From assembly GCA_045599965.1 (NCBI GenBank), contig JAZRXA010000020.1, positions 1 through 22,784 on the forward strand: a DNA stretch of 22,784 nucleotides. Direction: 5' to 3'. The stretch's first letter is position 1. Each line of letters begins with the position of its first letter. The notes beneath the pieces were generated by a model that was not told the origin of the DNA, did not search any database, and saw only the letters and a list, made by a program, of their open reading frames with translations. The position numbers were made by a program, and so were the translations under genes. Positions 22,520 through 22,784 of the stretch are shown piece by piece. Origin of the DNA: RGIG5612 sp045599965 (GTDB lineage: Bacteria; Bacillota; Clostridia; Lachnospirales; Lachnospiraceae).

Positions 22520-22784
22520 TTGTCATATCCACTGCCCCTACAACTTGCAAGTTGTAAGAGTCATGGGCGGTGGATTGGTGGATAATCAAAGATAATCCAC
22601 CAATCACACCGCCTCTACTACTATCTCCCATTGCGTCGCCTTTCGGCGCCGCTTCGCTGGCTACGCCAGCTCCATATATTAATCCAAAATAAAATGTTTT
22701 GATAAAATTACCGAAAAAGGCACCATTGGTACCCGAAACTATATATTTTTTAAGTAAATCCATTAAATTAATTCATTATGAGAA
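22520..22784. other. Intergenic stretch at the right end
   Basis: It contains the palindrome and structured repeat described above. From about 22696 onward the sequence is AT-rich, with a small GGCACC/GGTACC-type dyad near 22720 and no supported gene or promoter. Confidence 0.6.
22566..22695 (-). repeat. Full copy of structured intergenic repeat (copy B)
   Basis: It is the reverse-complement relative of 851-986. Hairpins: GCTGGC/GCCAGC around TAC (22656-22670), a GCG/CGC-based hairpin closed by a GAAA tetraloop on the minus strand, and a long one with GGTGGATTATC around 22570-22612. A further palindrome ACAACTTGCAAGTTGT and arms CCACTGCCC/GGGCGGTGG (about 22529-22573) lie just outside, overlapping the long hairpin. 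An 87-codon minus-strand frame covers the element but lacks a ribosome binding site and loses its frame in copy A. Confidence 0.8.

Noticed and set aside
22500..22763. 87-codon minus-strand open frame in the right-end intergenic region
   Set aside because: It lies over a structured repeat, has no ribosome binding site, and the homologous copy at 851-986 breaks the frame after FYFGLIYGAG.

Overview
The window looks like the chromosome of a low-to-moderate GC member of the Clostridia (Firmicutes), probably Lachnospiraceae-like. This rests on the gene order hpf-secA-prfB, a lysine riboswitch in front of an NhaC-type transporter, clean sigma-A promoters with AGGAGG-type ribosome binding sites, a COG3635-type protein between hom and lysC, and AT-rich coding sequence. 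The taxon is inferred from gene content only.

Layout. 1-297 is the 3' end of a pyridoxamine-phosphate-oxidase-like flavoprotein gene, followed by a terminator. 298-1169 has no gene but is packed with repeats and inverted repeats. 1170-5874 is an accessory, visibly AT-richer, minus-strand block of three genes: a small unknown charged protein, a Schlafen/AlbA_2-HATPase-winged-helix protein, and a primase-helicase-PLD protein of the TOTE conflict-system type. 5875-6419 holds their promoter, a strikingly regular array (five 41-bp units, each bounded by TTTCGCA and TGCGAAA), and scars of a tRNA-Ser 3' end. 6420-6505 is tRNA-Ser(TGA). 6568-15863 is a long, tightly packed minus-strand housekeeping operon: prfB, hom, a proposed homoserine kinase, lysC, tsaE, tsaB, rimI, an RNase Z-like protein, tsaD, ispD. 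16063-20459 is a second minus-strand unit: an NlpC/P60 cell-wall hydrolase, hpf, secA. Back-to-back promoters at about 20490-20555 separate it from a plus-strand lysine riboswitch and NhaC-family transporter (20822-22477). The right end (22520-22784) is non-coding and carries another copy of the structured repeat seen at the left end.

How the genes fit together. hom, the kinase-like gene and lysC form the aspartate-to-phosphohomoserine branch. tsaE, tsaB and tsaD are three t6A tRNA-modification genes, interleaved with rimI and the RNase Z-like gene. The riboswitch-transporter unit ties lysine level to transport. The accessory block lies on the 3' side of a tRNA gene, is bracketed by a 46-nt perfect direct repeat (1023-1068 and 6304-6349), and has conflict-system domain content. 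It is best read as a defence-type genomic island, or the remains of one.

The most unusual feature is the 5977-6223 array: ten 7-mers in strictly alternating orientation, with an invariant 27-nt gap inside units and a 10/11/10/11-nt gap between units. Second is a family of intergenic elements (851-986, 22566-22695, partial at 457-500) whose hairpin arms change in a compensatory way between copies.
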